From PALSA-505 sp963699015 (GTDB lineage Bacteria; Actinomycetota; Actinomycetes; Streptosporangiales; Streptosporangiaceae): 64,000 nucleotides of DNA. Where the stretch lies: NCBI GenBank assembly GCA_963699015.1, contig CAVOSX010000008.1, forward strand, positions 744,001 through 808,000, in the 5' to 3' direction. Made by a program: the position numbers and the translations under genes. Below the pieces are notes generated by a model. It ran no database searches and was not told where the DNA came from. It saw nothing but the letters and a program-made list of their open reading frames with translations. Shown piece by piece: positions 44,532-54,290 of the stretch (the first letter of the stretch is position 1; each line of letters begins with the position of its first letter).

Positions 44532-46849
44532 ATGAGACGCTCGATGTTGCGGTTCATCGGCGCGCGCAGGGCCGTGGCGGTGGTTGCTCCGCTGGCGGCG
44601 GCCGCGCTGCTGGTCGCGGTGCCTGCGGCCGGGGCCAAGCCAGGATCGCAGGCCGGCCACACTCCCGCTTCAGCGGCGCAGCAGCGGCTTGGCTCGATCT
44701 GCGGCCAAGGTCGACGGCCTGATCCGGCGGATGACGCTGGCGGAGAAGTTCGGGCAACTGGAGATGTCCGGGCCGACCGGCGCGAACGGAGCGCCCGGGA
44801 AGACGCTGCTCAGCGAGGTACGCAACGGCCAGGTCGGCTCGGTGCTCGACCTGGTTGGCGTGAACCACATCAACCAGGTGCAGCGGGCCGCGCTGCAGTC
44901 GCGGCTGCACATCCCGGTGATCTTCGCCCTGGATGTCATCCACGGGTACAAGACGATCTTCCCGGTGCCGATCGCCGAGGCGAGCAGCTGGGATCCGGCG
45001 GCGGTCGAGAACGACGAGTCGATCTCGGCCGACGAGGCGACCGCGGACGGGATCAAGTGGACCTTCAACCCGATGGTCAACATCAGCCGCGACCCGCGCT
45101 GGGGGCGCGTGGTCGAAGGCTCCGGCGAGGATCCGTACCTCGGGTCGGCGATGGCCGCGGCGAAGGTGCGCGGTTACCAGGGCAGCAACTTCAGCGCACC
45201 GGACAAGATGGCCGCGACCGTCAAGCACTTCGCGGCCTACGGCGCGCCGGTGGCGGGCCGCGAGTACAACACGGTCAACATGTCCACCCAGCAGCTGCTC
45301 AACGACTACCTGCCGCCCTACAAGGCGGCCATCGATGCGGGCGCGGCGTCGGTGATGAGCGCGTTCAACTCCCTGAACGGCGTGCCGTCCAGCGCCAACC
45401 CGTACCTGCTGACCACGATCTTGCGGCATGAGTGGGGATTCGGCGGCACGGTGGTCAGTGACTACCAGGCAATCCAGGAACTGATCGCCTTCGGCTTCGC
45501 GGCCAACGGCGCGGACGCGGCGCGGCTCGCGCTGACCGCCGGGGTGGACATCGAGATGGGCGTCCAGATCCCGAGCCAGTACGCCACCTACCCCGCCTAC
45601 GGGCCCGGCCTGGTGCGCAGCGGCAAGGTCAGCATGGCCACGATCGACAGCGACGTGCGGCACGTGCTGACCCTGAAGTACCTGGCCGGCATGTTCGCGC
45701 ATCCGCTGACCGATCCCAGCCGGGTCAAGCACGCCGAGCTCACGCCGGCCCACCTGGCCGCGGCGCGCGCCATGGCGGGCCGCTCGATGGTCCTGCTGCG
45801 GAACTCCGGCCACGCGCTGCCGCTGAGCACAGAGCGTGTCGTCGGTGGCGGTGGTCGGGCCGCTCGCCAACGACCCGTCCGACCAGCTCGGGCCGGACGT
45901 GCCGATCGGGTACTCGCTCGACCAGGGCAAGGTGGTGCCGGTGCTGGCCGGCATCAAGGCGGCGGTGCCGCACGCGACGGTGCGGTACGCACAGGGCTGC
46001 GACACCTCGTGCACCTCGAGCACCGGGTTCGGCGCCGCGGTCAGGGCAGCCAGGGCATCGGATGTGACCGTGGTCGTGGTGGGCGAGCCGGCGGCCGACA
46101 GCGGCGAGGCGTCCTCGCGCAGCAGGATCGGCCTGCCTGGGCAGCAGCTCGCGCTGGTGCAAGGCCGATCGCCGCGACCGGCAAGCCGTACGTCGTCGTG
46201 CTGATGAACGGGCGGCCGCTGACCATCAGCTGGCTGGCCCGGCACGCGCCGGCGCTGCTCGAATCCTGGTTCCCCGGCACCGAGGGCGGCAACGCGGTCG
46301 CGGACGTGCTGTTCGGCAGGGTGAACCCGGGCGGGAAGCTGCCGATGAGCTTCCCGCGCGACGTCGGGCAGATCCCGATCTCCTACAACGAGCTGCCGAC
46401 CGGCAGGCCCTACGATCCGAACAACAAGTACACCTCCAAGTACCTCGACGTGGCCAACACGCCGCAGTACCCGTTCGGATTCGGCTTGTCCTACACGACG
46501 TTCGCGCTGTCGAACCTGCACCTGTCGGCGGGCAGCATCGCCAGGACCGGCACGCTGACCGTGACCGCGGACATCACCAACACGGGCACGCAGGCCGGGT
46601 GACGACGTCGTCCAGCTCTACATTCACGACCGGGTGGCCAGCATCCTGCAGCCGGTCCGCCGGCTCGACGGATTCCAGCGGGTCACGCTCAAGCCCGGCC
46701 AGAGCAGGACCGTCACCTTCAAGCTGGGGCCGGCGAACCTGGGCTTCTACAACAACCAGGGCCAGTTCACCGTCGAGCCCGGCGGCTTCGATGTGTACGT
46801 CGGCGACAGCTCGATGGGCGGCCTGCACGGCCAGTTCACCGTGCACTGA
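44532..46849 (+). pseudogene. Secreted GH3 beta-glucosidase broken by four frameshifts
   Basis: The parts add up to a full exported glycoside hydrolase family 3 enzyme (about 770 residues), but in changing frames. Signal peptide from ATG 44532 (MRRSMLRFIGARRAVAVVAP ... AAGA) in one frame; then +1 at about 44680-44705 into AAKVDGLIRRMTLAEKFGQL, RDPRWGRVVEGSGEDPYLG, KHFAAYGAP and the nucleophile region GGTVVSDYQAIQEL; +1 at about 45830 into SVAVVGPLANDPSDQLG; back at about 46160 into IAATGKPYVVVLMNGRPL and FGFGLSYTTFAL; +1 at about 46600 (an extra G in GGGTGAC) into DDVVQLYIHD and the FnIII-like end. GAGAGG precedes the ATG. Either a decaying gene or indel errors. Confidence 0.8.
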
Positions 46850-46938
46850 CCCGGCAGCTCAGGCTAGCCCGGCGGGATGACGTGCCCGTGTGCAGGATGA
46901 GCAGTCAGACTGCCGGGCGGCCGGGCCATGCCAGCGCG

Positions 46939-46995
46939 GCTCCGGGGCCGCAGGCCAGCTCCGGGGCCGCGGGCCAGCTCCGGGGCTGCGGGCGG
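46939..46995 (+). repeat. Three 19-bp tandem repeats upstream of serA
   Basis: Three adjacent copies of gctccggggccgcgggcca with one to three differences each, in the 247-bp gap between the GH3 remnant and serA. Followed by further GGGCCTGCC-type inverted pieces. GC-rich spacer; no gene seen. Confidence 0.7.
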
Positions 46996-47031
46996 GCCTG
47001 CCCCAGGCCGCGGGCCTGCCCGGGCCCGCTC

Positions 47032-47058
47032 GTGAATCGCTTCACAAGCGGCTAGACT
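47032..47058 (+). promoter_or_regulatory. serA: serA promoter with palindrome
   Basis: TAGACT (47053-47058) is a good -10 box, 38 bases before the GTG. Just upstream the palindrome GTGAATCGCTTCAC (47032-47045) occupies the -35/spacer position, a typical place for a repressor site. Confidence 0.5.
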
Positions 47059-47096
47059 GAGAACCCCCCCGACGCAACAGCCTGGAGAGCAGCATC

Positions 47097-48683
47097 GTGC
47101 CCATCGTCCTGGTCGCCGAGGAATTGTCGCCCGCGGGCGTCGCCCTGCTCGAGTCCGACTTCGAGGTCAGGTACACCGACGGCGCGGACCGCGCCCAGCT
47201 GCTGCCCGCGCTGGCCGACGCCTCGGCCGTGATCGTCCGGAGCGCGACCAGGATCGACGCGGAGGCGCTCGCGCACGCGCCCAGCCTCCAGGTGGTGGCG
47301 CGCGCCGGGGTTGGCCTGGACAACGTGGACGTGGACGCGGCGACCAAGGCCGGCGTGATGGTGGTCAACGCGCCCACGTCCAACATCGTGAGCGCGGCCG
47401 AGCAGGCGGTGGCGCTGCTGCTCGCCCTGGCCCGCAACCTGCCGCAGGCGGTCGCCTCGCTGCGCGGCGGCGAGTGGAAGCGCTCCAAGTTCACCGGTGT
47501 GGAACTCGAGGGCAAGGTGGCCGGCCTGCTGGGGCTCGGCCGGATCGGCGTGCTGGTCGCCCAGCGGCTGTCCGCGTTCGGCATGCGGATCGTCGCCTAC
47601 GACCCGTACGTTCCCGCGGCCCGGGCCGCACAGCTGGGCGTGCGCCTGCTCAGCCTGGAGGAACTGCTCGCCGAGGCCGACTTCATCAGCGTGCACCTGC
47701 CCCGGACGACCGAGACGGCTGGCATCATCGGGGACAAGGAGCTGCGCCTGGTCAAGCCCGGCGTGCGCATCGTGAACGCGGCCAGGGGCGGCATCGTGGA
47801 CGAGCACGCGCTCGCGCTCGCGATCAAGGACGGCCGGGTGGCCGGGGCCGCGCTGGACGTGTACGCGACGGAGCCGTGCACGGACAGCCCGCTGTTCGGG
47901 TTCGACAACGTGGTCGCCACCCCGCACCTGGGCGCGAGCACGCACGAGGCGCAGGAGAAGGCGGGCACCCAGGTGGCGCGCTCGGTCAAGCTCGCGCTGG
48001 CGGGCGAGTTCGTGCCGGACGCGGTCAACGTCCAGGGCGGCCCGGTGGCCGAGAACGTCAGGCCGGGGCTGCCGCTGGCCGAGAAGCTGGGCCGGATCTT
48101 CACCGCGGTGGCCGGCGGGGTGGCCGCCCGGCTGGACGTCGAGGTGCGGGGGGAGATCGCCGCCAGTGACGTCCGGGTACTCCAGCTCGCCGCGCTCAAG
48201 GGCGTGTTCAGCGACGTGGTCGAGGATCCGGTCAGCTACGTGAACGCGCCGCTGCTCGCCGCTGACCGCGGTGTCCAGGTGGGCCTGGCCACCCGCGAGG
48301 AGAGCCCCGACTGGCGGAACGTGGTCACGCTGCGCGGCACGCTGCCCGGCGGCCAGATGGTGTCGGTCTCCGGCACCCTGACCGGCACCCGGCAGACCGA
48401 GAAGCTCGTCGAGGTTAACGGCTTCGAGATGGAAATCGCCCTGGCCCCGCACATGGCGTTCCTGACTTACACCGACCGGCCCGGCATCGTGGGCGTGGTC
48501 GGCGAGATCCTCGGCGGCCGTAGCATCAACATCGCGGGCATGCAGGTGTGCCGGAACGCCCGCGGCGGCCAGGCGCTCATCGTGCTCACGATCGACTCCG
48601 CGCTGCCGCCTGACCTGCTCGATGAGATCACCGCCGCTATCGGCGCCGTCTCCGGCCGGACGGCGGATCTGGACGAAGGCTGA
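47097..48683 (+). CDS. serA: D-3-phosphoglycerate dehydrogenase
   Basis: First step of serine synthesis. GTG 47097 with GGAGAG upstream; 528 residues, the long type with ASB and ACT domains. Motifs: RAGVGLDNVDVDAATKAGV, LLGLGRIGVLVAQRL (NAD site), NAARGGIVDEHALA (catalytic Arg), and ATPHLGASTHEAQEKAG (catalytic His). The ACT domain at the end (FLTYTDRPGIVGVVGEILGG) is the likely serine-feedback site. Confidence 0.97.
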   Translation: MPIVLVAEELSPAGVALLESDFEVRYTDGADRAQLLPALADASAVIVRSATRIDAEALAHAPSLQVVARAGVGLDNVDVDAATKAGVMVVNAPTSNIVSAAEQAVALLLALARNLPQAVASLRGGEWKRSKFTGVELEGKVAGLLGLGRIGVLVAQRLSAFGMRIVAYDPYVPAARAAQLGVRLLSLEELLAEADFISVHLPRTTETAGIIGDKELRLVKPGVRIVNAARGGIVDEHALALAIKDGRVAGAALDVYATEPCTDSPLFGFDNVVATPHLGASTHEAQEKAGTQVARSVKLALAGEFVPDAVNVQGGPVAENVRPGLPLAEKLGRIFTAVAGGVAARLDVEVRGEIAASDVRVLQLAALKGVFSDVVEDPVSYVNAPLLAADRGVQVGLATREESPDWRNVVTLRGTLPGGQMVSVSGTLTGTRQTEKLVEVNGFEMEIALAPHMAFLTYTDRPGIVGVVGEILGGRSINIAGMQVCRNARGGQALIVLTIDSALPPDLLDEITAAIGAVSGRTADLDEG

Positions 48684-48706
48684 CCGGTCACCGCGGCCAT
48701 TCGTCA

Positions 48707-48750
48707 GCGCGGAGCATTAGCAGCGTCATAGCAGTGCCAATGCTCCGCGC
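48707..48750. terminator. Bidirectional terminator between serA and the coiled-coil gene
   Basis: Perfect 12-bp stem GCGCGGAGCATT / AATGCTCCGCGC with a 20-base loop, placed in the middle of the 88-bp convergent gap. Confidence 0.7.
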
Positions 48751-48771
48751 CCAAACGGCGAAGTATTCGCG

Positions 48772-50226
48772 TTACTCGGTCCACCAGTCTTCATCGCCGG
48801 ACTTAGTGGCCTTGCTCGCGACCGGCTGCCTCGGCCCGCCCGCTTGCCTGGGCCCGCCCGGCTGCCCGCCCTGCTGGCCGGCGGCCGCCTGCGGCTGCTG
48901 CCGCGGCCCGGCCGGCCCCTGACCCTCAGCACCGTTCCCCTGCCGCGGCAGGGCGGCGTGCCGCGGTTCCTCGGCCCGCCTCGGCAGCTGGGCGGCAGCC
49001 TCTGCCGGCGCCGGGACGGGGGCCGGAGCGGGCGCGGACCCGATGCCCGGCTTGGCCGGGGCGGACTGCAGCGCATCGTCCATGCCGGGCAGCTGCCCGC
49101 CGAGCAGCTGGCGGAGCTGGGTGAGGTGGCTGGCGATGCTGTCCTTCTGCCGGGTCAGCTCGTCGACCTGGCGCTGGGCTGTGGAGCGGTGCCGGTCGGC
49201 CTCGGACTTCGTCTCGGTCAGCAGCTGGCTGGCCTGCGCCTTGGCCTGGGCCACGATCTGGTCGGCGTTCTTCTTGGCGTTGCCCACCAGCGACTTCGAG
49301 TGCTGGTCGGCCTCGCGCCGGGTCTGCTCGGCCTGCGCGCTGGCCTTGGACGCCCGCTGCTCGGCGGTCGAGGCGCGCTGCTCGGCCTCGGTCACCAGCT
49401 TCTGCGTGGCGGCCTGGGCCGCGGCGAGCCGCTCGGCCTGCTGGCGCTCAGCCTCCTCGCGCTTGGCCGCCAGGTGGATCTCGAACTCGGCCTCGGCCTG
49501 CGCCCGCTGGGCCTCGCTCTCCTCCAGGATCCGCTGCGCCTGGCTGCGCATCTCGTCCGCCTGGCGCTTGGACGTGGTCAGGATCTCGTCCCGCTCCCGC
49601 TTACCGGACGCCTTCAGCTGCGCCACCTCGCGCTCGGTGGAGGTACGCAGCTTGGAGATGTCGCGCTCGATCGCGGCCCGCTTCTCCGCGATCTCGTGAT
49701 CGGCCGTGGCCCGGAGCTTGCTGACCTCGCGCTCGGTGGTCGAGGTCAGCTCCTCGGCCTCCCGCCGGGAGGCGGTCCTGATCGCCTCGGCCTCGCGCTC
49801 GGCTGCGGACCGCTGGTCGTCGGTCTCCCGCTTGGCGGTGGCCCGCAGCTCGGCGGCCTCGTTCTCCGCCGACGCGCGAACCTCGGCCGCGTCCACCTTC
49901 GCCGCGGCATGGAACTCGTTCGCGCTGGACCGTGCCTCCTGCACGATCTCCGTGGCCTGTTCCTCGGCCAGCCGCAGCAGCTGCTCGATCCGCGACCCGA
50001 GGCCGGAGTAAGTCGGCCGTTCTTGTTCCTGTATCTGGCGGTGCGCGTCTGACAGTTCCCGTTGCAGCGCCTGCGCCTGTTCCCGGTGCTGGCGCACCTC
50101 GCCGTCGACCTGCTTCAGGTGCTCATCGACCTGATGCGGGTCGTATCCGCGCATCACCTTGGCGAACTCACGCGGCGAGGACTCTTCGAAGAAGTTGCTG
50201 AGCTGGGCATCAATATCGGACTGCAT
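48772..50226 (-). CDS. Long coiled-coil cytoskeletal protein, DivIVA/FilP/Scy-like
   Basis: 484 residues. Start MQSDIDAQLSNFFEESSPRE, a DivIVA-type motif FAKVMRGYDPHQVDEHLKQV, then about 300 residues of charged heptad-like coiled coil (repeats such as AEREAEAIRTASRREAEELT and TEREVSKLRATADHEIAEKR), then a Pro/Gln/Gly-rich tail ending GDEDWWTE. No membrane segment. In Streptomyces, proteins of this type (FilP, Scy) build cytoplasmic filaments and polar growth centres and are encoded beside the methylmalonyl-CoA epimerase gene, as here. Which of the two this is cannot be decided. Confidence 0.85.
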   Translation of the reverse strand: MQSDIDAQLSNFFEESSPREFAKVMRGYDPHQVDEHLKQVDGEVRQHREQAQALQRELSDAHRQIQEQERPTYSGLGSRIEQLLRLAEEQATEIVQEARSSANEFHAAAKVDAAEVRASAENEAAELRATAKRETDDQRSAAEREAEAIRTASRREAEELTSTTEREVSKLRATADHEIAEKRAAIERDISKLRTSTEREVAQLKASGKRERDEILTTSKRQADEMRSQAQRILEESEAQRAQAEAEFEIHLAAKREEAERQQAERLAAAQAATQKLVTEAEQRASTAEQRASKASAQAEQTRREADQHSKSLVGNAKKNADQIVAQAKAQASQLLTETKSEADRHRSTAQRQVDELTRQKDSIASHLTQLRQLLGGQLPGMDDALQSAPAKPGIGSAPAPAPVPAPAEAAAQLPRRAEEPRHAALPRQGNGAEGQGPAGPRQQPQAAAGQQGGQPGGPRQAGGPRQPVASKATKSGDEDWWTE

Positions 50227-50248
50227 GGCGCCTGATCCTGGTCGATGA

Positions 50249-50264
50249 GTGAGGGCTCACGATA
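50249..50264 (-). promoter_or_regulatory. Promoter of the coiled-coil gene with palindrome
   Basis: Minus-strand TATCGT (50259-50264) as -10; the palindrome GTGAGGGCTCAC (50249-50260) overlaps its downstream edge. About 22 bases of leader follow before the ATG at 50226. Confidence 0.4.
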
Positions 50265-50468
50265 GCTGAGCGGGTGGCTCGCCGACCCATCATCCCGGAC
50301 GTCGTGCAGCAGCGGAGGACCTGCACACGCCCGGTACGGATCGGCAGCAGCTTCCCGCCCGGTCCCATGGAAGCGTACTCCGTCTATGCCAGATTGGCGC
50401 GCCTTCGGACTCCCCCGAACCGAATATCCGGCTCTTCTGGCTGGCCGCGAGCGGCCCGCTTCTGGCCA

Positions 50469-50924
50469 TCAGGCCATTCCCGCCGGCTCGGCGGGAATGG
50501 TCACCGGGCCGGGGGCCTGCACCAGCTCGGTGAGCACGCCGCCCATTCCCGAAGGATGCAGGAAAGCCACCGCGGCGCCCATGGAGCCGTGCCGCGGGCG
50601 ATCGTCTATCAGCCGCACGCCGGCGGCGCCGAGCGCGGCCAGGGCCTGGCTGAGATCCGGCACGCCGTATCCGACGTGGTGCACGCCCTCGCCGCGGCGG
50701 GCGATGAACCGGCCGACCGGGGTGTTCGGCGCCAGCGGCTCGAGCAGCTGGATGTATGACGAGCCGGCTGGTGCGTCGGCCACGTGCAGCATGGCTTCAC
50801 GCACCCCCTGCTCCTGGTTGACCTCACGGCTCACGACCGTGAGGCCGAACGTGGCCTCGTAGAACGAGATCTGCTCGGTCAGGTCGCGGCAGGCGATCCC
50901 GACGTGATCGATGCGAGTGAGCAC
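50469..50924 (-). CDS. mce: Methylmalonyl-CoA epimerase
   Basis: Interconverts the (R) and (S) forms of methylmalonyl-CoA. Start GTG 50924 with GGAGG eight bases upstream; 151 residues, normal. VOC-fold metal ligands: His in TRIDHVGIACRD, His in GEGVHHVGYGVPD, and Glu in GGVLTELVQAPG. HGSMGAAVAFLHPSGMGGVL is characteristic. Divergent from the thiolase. Confidence 0.95.
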   Translation of the reverse strand: MLTRIDHVGIACRDLTEQISFYEATFGLTVVSREVNQEQGVREAMLHVADAPAGSSYIQLLEPLAPNTPVGRFIARRGEGVHHVGYGVPDLSQALAALGAAGVRLIDDRPRHGSMGAAVAFLHPSGMGGVLTELVQAPGPVTIPAEPAGMA

Positions 50925-51030
50925 TGGCCGCCTCCCTCCATCGCATGCCTGGTAGTCATCGTGGCCTAGGTATCGTGGCAGAAGTCCCCGCGCCGGTCGA
51001 CGCGGGCAGCCAGAAGCGGAGGACGCGCGG

Positions 51031-52239
51031 ATGCGGGAAGCGGTCATCGTCGCCGGGGCCAGGACTGCCTTCGGGCGGTTGCTCGGCTCGCTCAGGGACT
51101 TCAAGGGCGTGCAGCTGGGCGGCTTCGCGATCAAGGCGGCGCTGGAGCGCTCGGGGATCGCAGCTGACCAGGTCGACTACGTGATCATGGGCCAGGTGCT
51201 GCAGGCCGGGGCGGGCCAGATACCGTCCAGGCAGGCCGCCGTCGCGGCCGGCATCCCGATGAGCGTCCCGTCGATCACGATCAACAAGGTGTGCCTGTCC
51301 GGCCTGGACGCCATCGCGCTGGCCGCTCAGCTGATCAGGGCGGGCGAGTTCGAGATCGTGGTGGCCGGGGGGATGGAATCGATGACCGGTGCCCCGCACC
51401 TGCTGCCCGGCGCGCGGGCCGGCTTCAAGTACGGTTCGGCCGAGCTGCTGGACGCGATGGCCTACGACGGCCTGACCGATGCCTTCGACCACCTGTCCAT
51501 GGGGGAGTCGACGCAGCGGCATGCCTCGCGGCTCGGCATCAGCCGCCAGGAACAGGACGAGTTCTCCGCCCGGTCGCACCAGCGGGCGGCCGAGGCCGTC
51601 AAGAACGGGCTGCTCGACGACGAGATCGTGGCCGTCCAGATTCCGCAGCGTCGCCGGGATCCGGTGATCTTCGACGCGGACGAGGGCGTACGTCCCGACA
51701 CGTCGGCCGAGGTGCTGAGCAAGCTCCCTGCGGCGTTCGGCGCGGAGGGCACGATCACCGCCGGCTCCTCCTCGCAGATCTCCGACGGGGCGTGTGCCGT
51801 CGTGGTGATGTCGGCCGAGGCCGCGGCCGCCCGCGGCGCACCTGTGCTGGCCGAGATCGGGGCGCACGGCAACGTGGCCGGCCCGGACAACTCGCTGCTC
51901 TCGCAGCCGTCCGCGGCGATCAAGCAGGCGCTCGGGAAGGCGGGAGCGACCGTGGACGACTTGGACCTCATCGAGATCAACGAGGCGTTTGCCGCGGTCG
52001 CGATCCAGTCGATGCGGGATCTGGGCATCGGCCCCGGAAAGGTCAACGTGAACGGCGGGGCCATTGCCCTCGGCCATCCGATCGGCGCGTCCGGGGCCAG
52101 GCTCGCGCTGCACCTGGCCGGCGAGCTGCGCAGGCGGGGCGGCGGCCTGGGCGCGGCCGCGCTGTGCGGCGGCGGCGGCCAGGGCGACGCGCTGCTGCTG
52201 AGGGTGCCCGCGCCGGGTGCCCGCGGCAGCGGTGGCTGA
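51031..52239 (+). CDS. Acetyl-CoA C-acetyltransferase (thiolase)
   Basis: Condenses two acetyl-CoA or cleaves acetoacetyl-CoA. 402 residues, GGAGG upstream. Catalytic Cys88 in INKVCLSGLDAIAL, VVAGGMESMTGAPHLLPG, NVNGGAIALGHPIGASGARL (catalytic His), and AALCGGGGQGDALLL (second Cys). Overlaps meaB by 23 bases if meaB starts at 52217. Confidence 0.96.
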   Translation: MREAVIVAGARTAFGRLLGSLRDFKGVQLGGFAIKAALERSGIAADQVDYVIMGQVLQAGAGQIPSRQAAVAAGIPMSVPSITINKVCLSGLDAIALAAQLIRAGEFEIVVAGGMESMTGAPHLLPGARAGFKYGSAELLDAMAYDGLTDAFDHLSMGESTQRHASRLGISRQEQDEFSARSHQRAAEAVKNGLLDDEIVAVQIPQRRRDPVIFDADEGVRPDTSAEVLSKLPAAFGAEGTITAGSSSQISDGACAVVVMSAEAAAARGAPVLAEIGAHGNVAGPDNSLLSQPSAAIKQALGKAGATVDDLDLIEINEAFAAVAIQSMRDLGIGPGKVNVNGGAIALGHPIGASGARLALHLAGELRRRGGGLGAAALCGGGGQGDALLLRVPAPGARGSGG

Positions 52240-53287
52240 CGACGCCGGGCCGTCTGCCGGGGGCCCGGGCCCGGCAGTGCTCGCGCCGGACGCCGGCCGG
52301 CTCGTTGACCGCGCATCCGGCGGCGACCTGCGGGCGCTCGCCCGGCTGGTATCGCTGATCGAGAACGGCTCGCCGCAGTTGCGGCAGATCATGCGGATCC
52401 TGGCGCCGCGGGTGGGCGGTGCCCGGGTGATCGGGCTGACCGGCGCCCCCGGGGTGGGCAAGTCGACCCTCACCGGTGCCCTGGTGAAGGCGTACCGCGG
52501 CCGCGGCCAGCGGGTCGGGGTGATCGCGGTCAACCCGAGCTCGCCGTTCACCGGCGGGGCGCTGCTCGGCGACCGGATCAGGATGCAGGACCACGCCACC
52601 GACGAGGGCGTGTTCATCAGGTCGATGGCCAGTCGCGGGCATCTCGGCGGGCTGGCCGCGGCCACGCCGCAGGCGCTGCGGGTGCTCGATGCGGCCGGCT
52701 TCGACCTGGTCCTGATCGAGACGGTCGGGGTCGGCCAGGCGGAGCTGGAGATCGCGTCGCTCGCGGACACCACGATCGTGCTCGTCGCGCCGGGCATGGG
52801 CGATGCGATCCAGGCGGCGAAGGCCGGCATCCTGGAGGTGGCCGATGTCTTCGCGGTGAACAAGGCGGACCGGCCGCAGGCCCAGCAGACGGTGCGGGAT
52901 CTGCGCAACATGATCGCGCTCGGGCATCAGCCGGACGGGGAGCCCGGCCACCCGGGCCGGCCCGGCTGGAAGCCCCCGATCGTCAGCACCGTCGCCACCA
53001 CCGGGGAGGGCATCGGCGAGCTGGCCGACAAGATCGACGCGCACTGGTCCTGGCTGTCGTCTTCCGGGGAGCGGGAGCGCAGGCGGCTGGCCCGGGCCCG
53101 GGAAGAGGTGGCCGCGATCGCCGTCGGCACGCTGCGCCGACAGATGCGGCGGCTGCCGGAGGGCACCGGGCTTGACGAGCTCGCGGGCCGGGTCGCCCGC
53201 GGCGAGATGGACCCCTATACCGCCGCCGACCAGCTGGTCGGCACCCTGGTCACGCAGGAGGACCCGGGGCGCCGCGATCGGCCGTGA
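52217..53287 (+). CDS. meaB: MeaB-type G-protein chaperone of acyl-CoA mutases
   Basis: GTPase (ArgK/MeaB family) that protects and reloads B12-dependent mutases. Up to 356 residues from GTG 52217 (GTG 52232 also possible). Motifs: Walker A LTGAPGVGKSTLTGALV, VNPSSPFTGGALLGDRIRM, ETVGVGQAELEIASLADTTI (switch/Walker B), and NKADRP (base specificity). Expected to serve IcmA/IcmB and any methylmalonyl-CoA mutase. The last 38 bases overlap the DUF2127 gene on the other strand. Confidence 0.95.
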   Translation: MPAAAVADDAGPSAGGPGPAVLAPDAGRLVDRASGGDLRALARLVSLIENGSPQLRQIMRILAPRVGGARVIGLTGAPGVGKSTLTGALVKAYRGRGQRVGVIAVNPSSPFTGGALLGDRIRMQDHATDEGVFIRSMASRGHLGGLAAATPQALRVLDAAGFDLVLIETVGVGQAELEIASLADTTIVLVAPGMGDAIQAAKAGILEVADVFAVNKADRPQAQQTVRDLRNMIALGHQPDGEPGHPGRPGWKPPIVSTVATTGEGIGELADKIDAHWSWLSSSGERERRRLARAREEVAAIAVGTLRRQMRRLPEGTGLDELAGRVARGEMDPYTAADQLVGTLVTQEDPGRRDRP

Positions 53288-54191
53288 CCGACCCGTCCGT
53301 CCCGGCCTGCGAGCTGCCCGCAGGCGGGGCCGGCTCGCCGGCCGTGACCGACCGGGCCCCCGGCCGGGTCGGCTCATCGGCCGGGACTGACCGGCCCCCG
53401 GGCCGTTCGGGCAGATCCGGTTTCCCGGCCGGTTGCTGCTCCGCCGCCGCCTGCGCCTCGGCGTCCAGGATAGAGTCCTCCCGCAGCCGCGCCTCGTAAG
53501 CCTTCCTGCCGCCGCGCACGCCGAACAGCCGCCTGGACACCACCAGGTAGACCACCAGGGCCAGGTTGACCAGGAGGGTCAGCAGCCGCAGCACGGTGAA
53601 CTTCACGGTCAGGTCGTAGACCTCGTAGGGCAGGAAGATCGAGGTCGCCACCATCGCGAAGTACTCGCCCCAGCGCTCCTGCAGCCAGAGCCCGACGCCC
53701 TCGACGATCTCGATGATCGCGTACGCGGCCAGCCCGATGGCCAGGTAGCCGAGCGTGCGCGAGTTCAGCTGCAGGGCATGGTTGACCAGCCCGATGAGCT
53801 TGGACTGGCTGAAGTTGAAGCCCAGATCCAGGTAAAGCCTGCGTACGTCCGGCAGGGCACGGTCGAACTCGTGCTCGAGCGAGGTACGGGAATAGCTGAG
53901 CCGCCAGACGCCGAACGCCGCCGCGGCGATCACCAGGGCCCGGACGAACCGTTCGATGGCGAAGATCCGCAGGATGAAGGCGCTGCGCACTTCCTTGCCC
54001 CTGCGCACCTGCGGCGCGGCGACGGCCGGGCCGTTGCCGGCCGGCGGCCCGATGACGAACGTTCCGCAGCGCAGGCAGCGCCATGCCTCGCCGGAGGGAG
54101 TCTGAGCGGTCAGCCGGCCGCGCAGGGCAGGCTCGTCGGGCGCGTAGGTGACGTGACCACCCCGGCCGCACGACAGCAGGCTCCAGTCCAC
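53250..54191 (-). CDS. DUF2127-type membrane protein with Cys-rich head
   Basis: 313 residues from GTG 54191. The head contains Cys pairs (LLSCGRGGH and WRCLRCGTF) resembling a zinc ribbon, then RSAFILRIFAIERFVRALVI, a conserved block (LYLDLGFNFSQSKLIGLVNH), four membrane helices (for example TLGYLAIGLAAYAIIEIVEG and RLLTLLVNLALVVYLVVSRR), and a Pro-rich, Gly-rich tail. DUF2127 is inferred from the FAIERFVRAL/LGLWLQERWGEYF-like pattern; function unknown. Divergent from the MarR gene. Confidence 0.78.
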   Translation of the reverse strand: MDWSLLSCGRGGHVTYAPDEPALRGRLTAQTPSGEAWRCLRCGTFVIGPPAGNGPAVAAPQVRRGKEVRSAFILRIFAIERFVRALVIAAAAFGVWRLSYSRTSLEHEFDRALPDVRRLYLDLGFNFSQSKLIGLVNHALQLNSRTLGYLAIGLAAYAIIEIVEGVGLWLQERWGEYFAMVATSIFLPYEVYDLTVKFTVLRLLTLLVNLALVVYLVVSRRLFGVRGGRKAYEARLREDSILDAEAQAAAEQQPAGKPDLPERPGGRSVPADEPTRPGARSVTAGEPAPPAGSSQAGTDGSVTADRGAPGPPA

Positions 54192-54277
54192 GGTTCGCAG
54201 CCTACGGCAGCGGTGCGCCCCGCGGCCGTGACCTGCGCCCGGCCCGCCGGCCTGGCCGGCATGGCGCGCGTGCGCGC

Positions 54278-54283
54278 TACCGT
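54278..54283 (+). promoter_or_regulatory. Leaderless -10 box of the first MarR gene
   Basis: TACCGT, 7 bases (GGCGGGT), GTG 54291. Confidence 0.55.
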
Positions 54284-54290
54284 GGCGGGT

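Noticed and set aside
53433..54290. Long upstream extension of the MarR frame
   Set aside because: Antisense to the DUF2127 gene; the MarR start at GTG 54291 is set by the promoter spacing and domain start.
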